6,905 bases of DNA from assembly GCA_025996815.1 (NCBI GenBank), contig BNTT01000160.1, positions 1 through 6,905 of the forward strand, in the 5' to 3' direction. Within the stretch, counting starts at the first letter, position 1, and each line of letters begins with the position of its first letter. Both the position numbers and the translations under genes were made by a program. Shown here one piece after another: positions 6,821 through 6,905 of this stretch. The notes below the pieces were generated by a model. That model was given only the letters and a program-made list of their open reading frames with translations. It had not been told where the DNA came from and did not search any database. Origin of the DNA: Bacteroidia bacterium. Its GTDB lineage: Bacteria; Bacteroidota; Bacteroidia; Bacteroidales; Azobacteroidaceae.

Positions 6821-6905
6821 ATGGAAAAATATACGGGAAGTCAGATATTAGAGAAGATACTTTTGCCTGTGGATACAGCATGGGAAGTATCGGGAGTTGT
6901 CACCG
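6821..6905 (+). CDS. N-terminal fragment of an IS transposase, probably ISL3 family
   Basis: Twenty-eight codons are visible before the window ends, starting MEKYTGSQILEKILLPVD and then TAWEVSGVVT. A short helix ending in a leucine-rich stretch, followed by WEV and a beta strand, fits the N-terminal region that precedes the zinc-finger segment in ISL3-family transposases. The DDE catalytic core and the zinc-binding cysteines are not included. The start follows a promoter-like element within a probable IS end. A different IS family remains possible. Confidence 0.45.
   Translation, partial: MEKYTGSQILEKILLPVDTAWEVSGVVT

Larger units (their letters stand above)
6780..6905 (+). mobile_element. 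Left end of a second insertion sequence (probably ISL3 type), running out of the window to the right
   Basis: At 6780 the sequence GGTTCTACTGGGAATTGTGT begins abruptly, breaking the minus-strand coding frame of the DUF3883-like gene. A promoter element and a plus-strand transposase-like start follow within 41 bases. ISL3-type elements often start with GG-x-TCT and duplicate 8 target bases; the match here is by recall only. The boundary could be off by several bases, because the far terminus and the target duplication are not in the window. Confidence 0.5.

Noticed and set aside
6780..6881. N-terminal extension of the DUF3883-like fragment up to position 6881
   Set aside because: The bases are antisense to the presumed IS end, promoter and transposase start; the continued frame looks accidental.

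Overview
The window looks like a piece of a Bacteroidota chromosome, most likely from the order Bacteroidales. Three things point there: the Glc-6-P isomerase and MutS proteins have Bacteroidales-type sequences; promoters carry the Bacteroidetes -7 element TAnnTTTG (TACCTTTG occurs three times, upstream of three different genes); and there are almost no Shine-Dalgarno sites. The taxon is inferred from remembered family sequences, not from a search.

Layout. (1) Positions 1-125 are one end of an insertion sequence, probably IS1182-type, whose transposase reads leftward out of the window. (2) Positions 126-286 are a promoter region. (3) Positions 287-4682 are a compact, GC-richer housekeeping block: pgi and mutS on the + strand 4 bases apart, then mgsA on the - strand, convergent with mutS and with stop codons only 3 bases apart. 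(4) From about 4740 the DNA becomes clearly more AT-rich. Four tightly packed genes read on the - strand, in transcription order: the C-terminus of a DUF3883-like protein, a histidine phosphatase, an O-methyltransferase and a WG/KWG-repeat protein. (5) From about 6780 to the end lies the start of a second insertion sequence, probably ISL3-type, reading rightward out of the window.

How the parts work together. pgi and mgsA both act on upper glycolysis: pgi interconverts glucose-6-P and fructose-6-P, and mgsA drains dihydroxyacetone phosphate to methylglyoxal. mutS is the mismatch sensor of DNA repair and has no obvious metabolic link. The AT-rich operon is the unusual part. Gene spacing (2-base gap, overlap, 5-base gap) says the four genes were once co-transcribed, but the cluster is decaying. 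The DUF3883-like gene is cut by the right-hand IS, the phosphatase is frameshifted and probably internally deleted, and the methyltransferase is frameshifted and appears to have lost two internal blocks including its catalytic centre. Only the last gene, the WG-repeat protein, still has a full uninterrupted frame. The window therefore seems to show the ruins of a small uncharacterised WG-repeat/methyltransferase/phosphatase system bounded by mobile elements, beside intact core genes.
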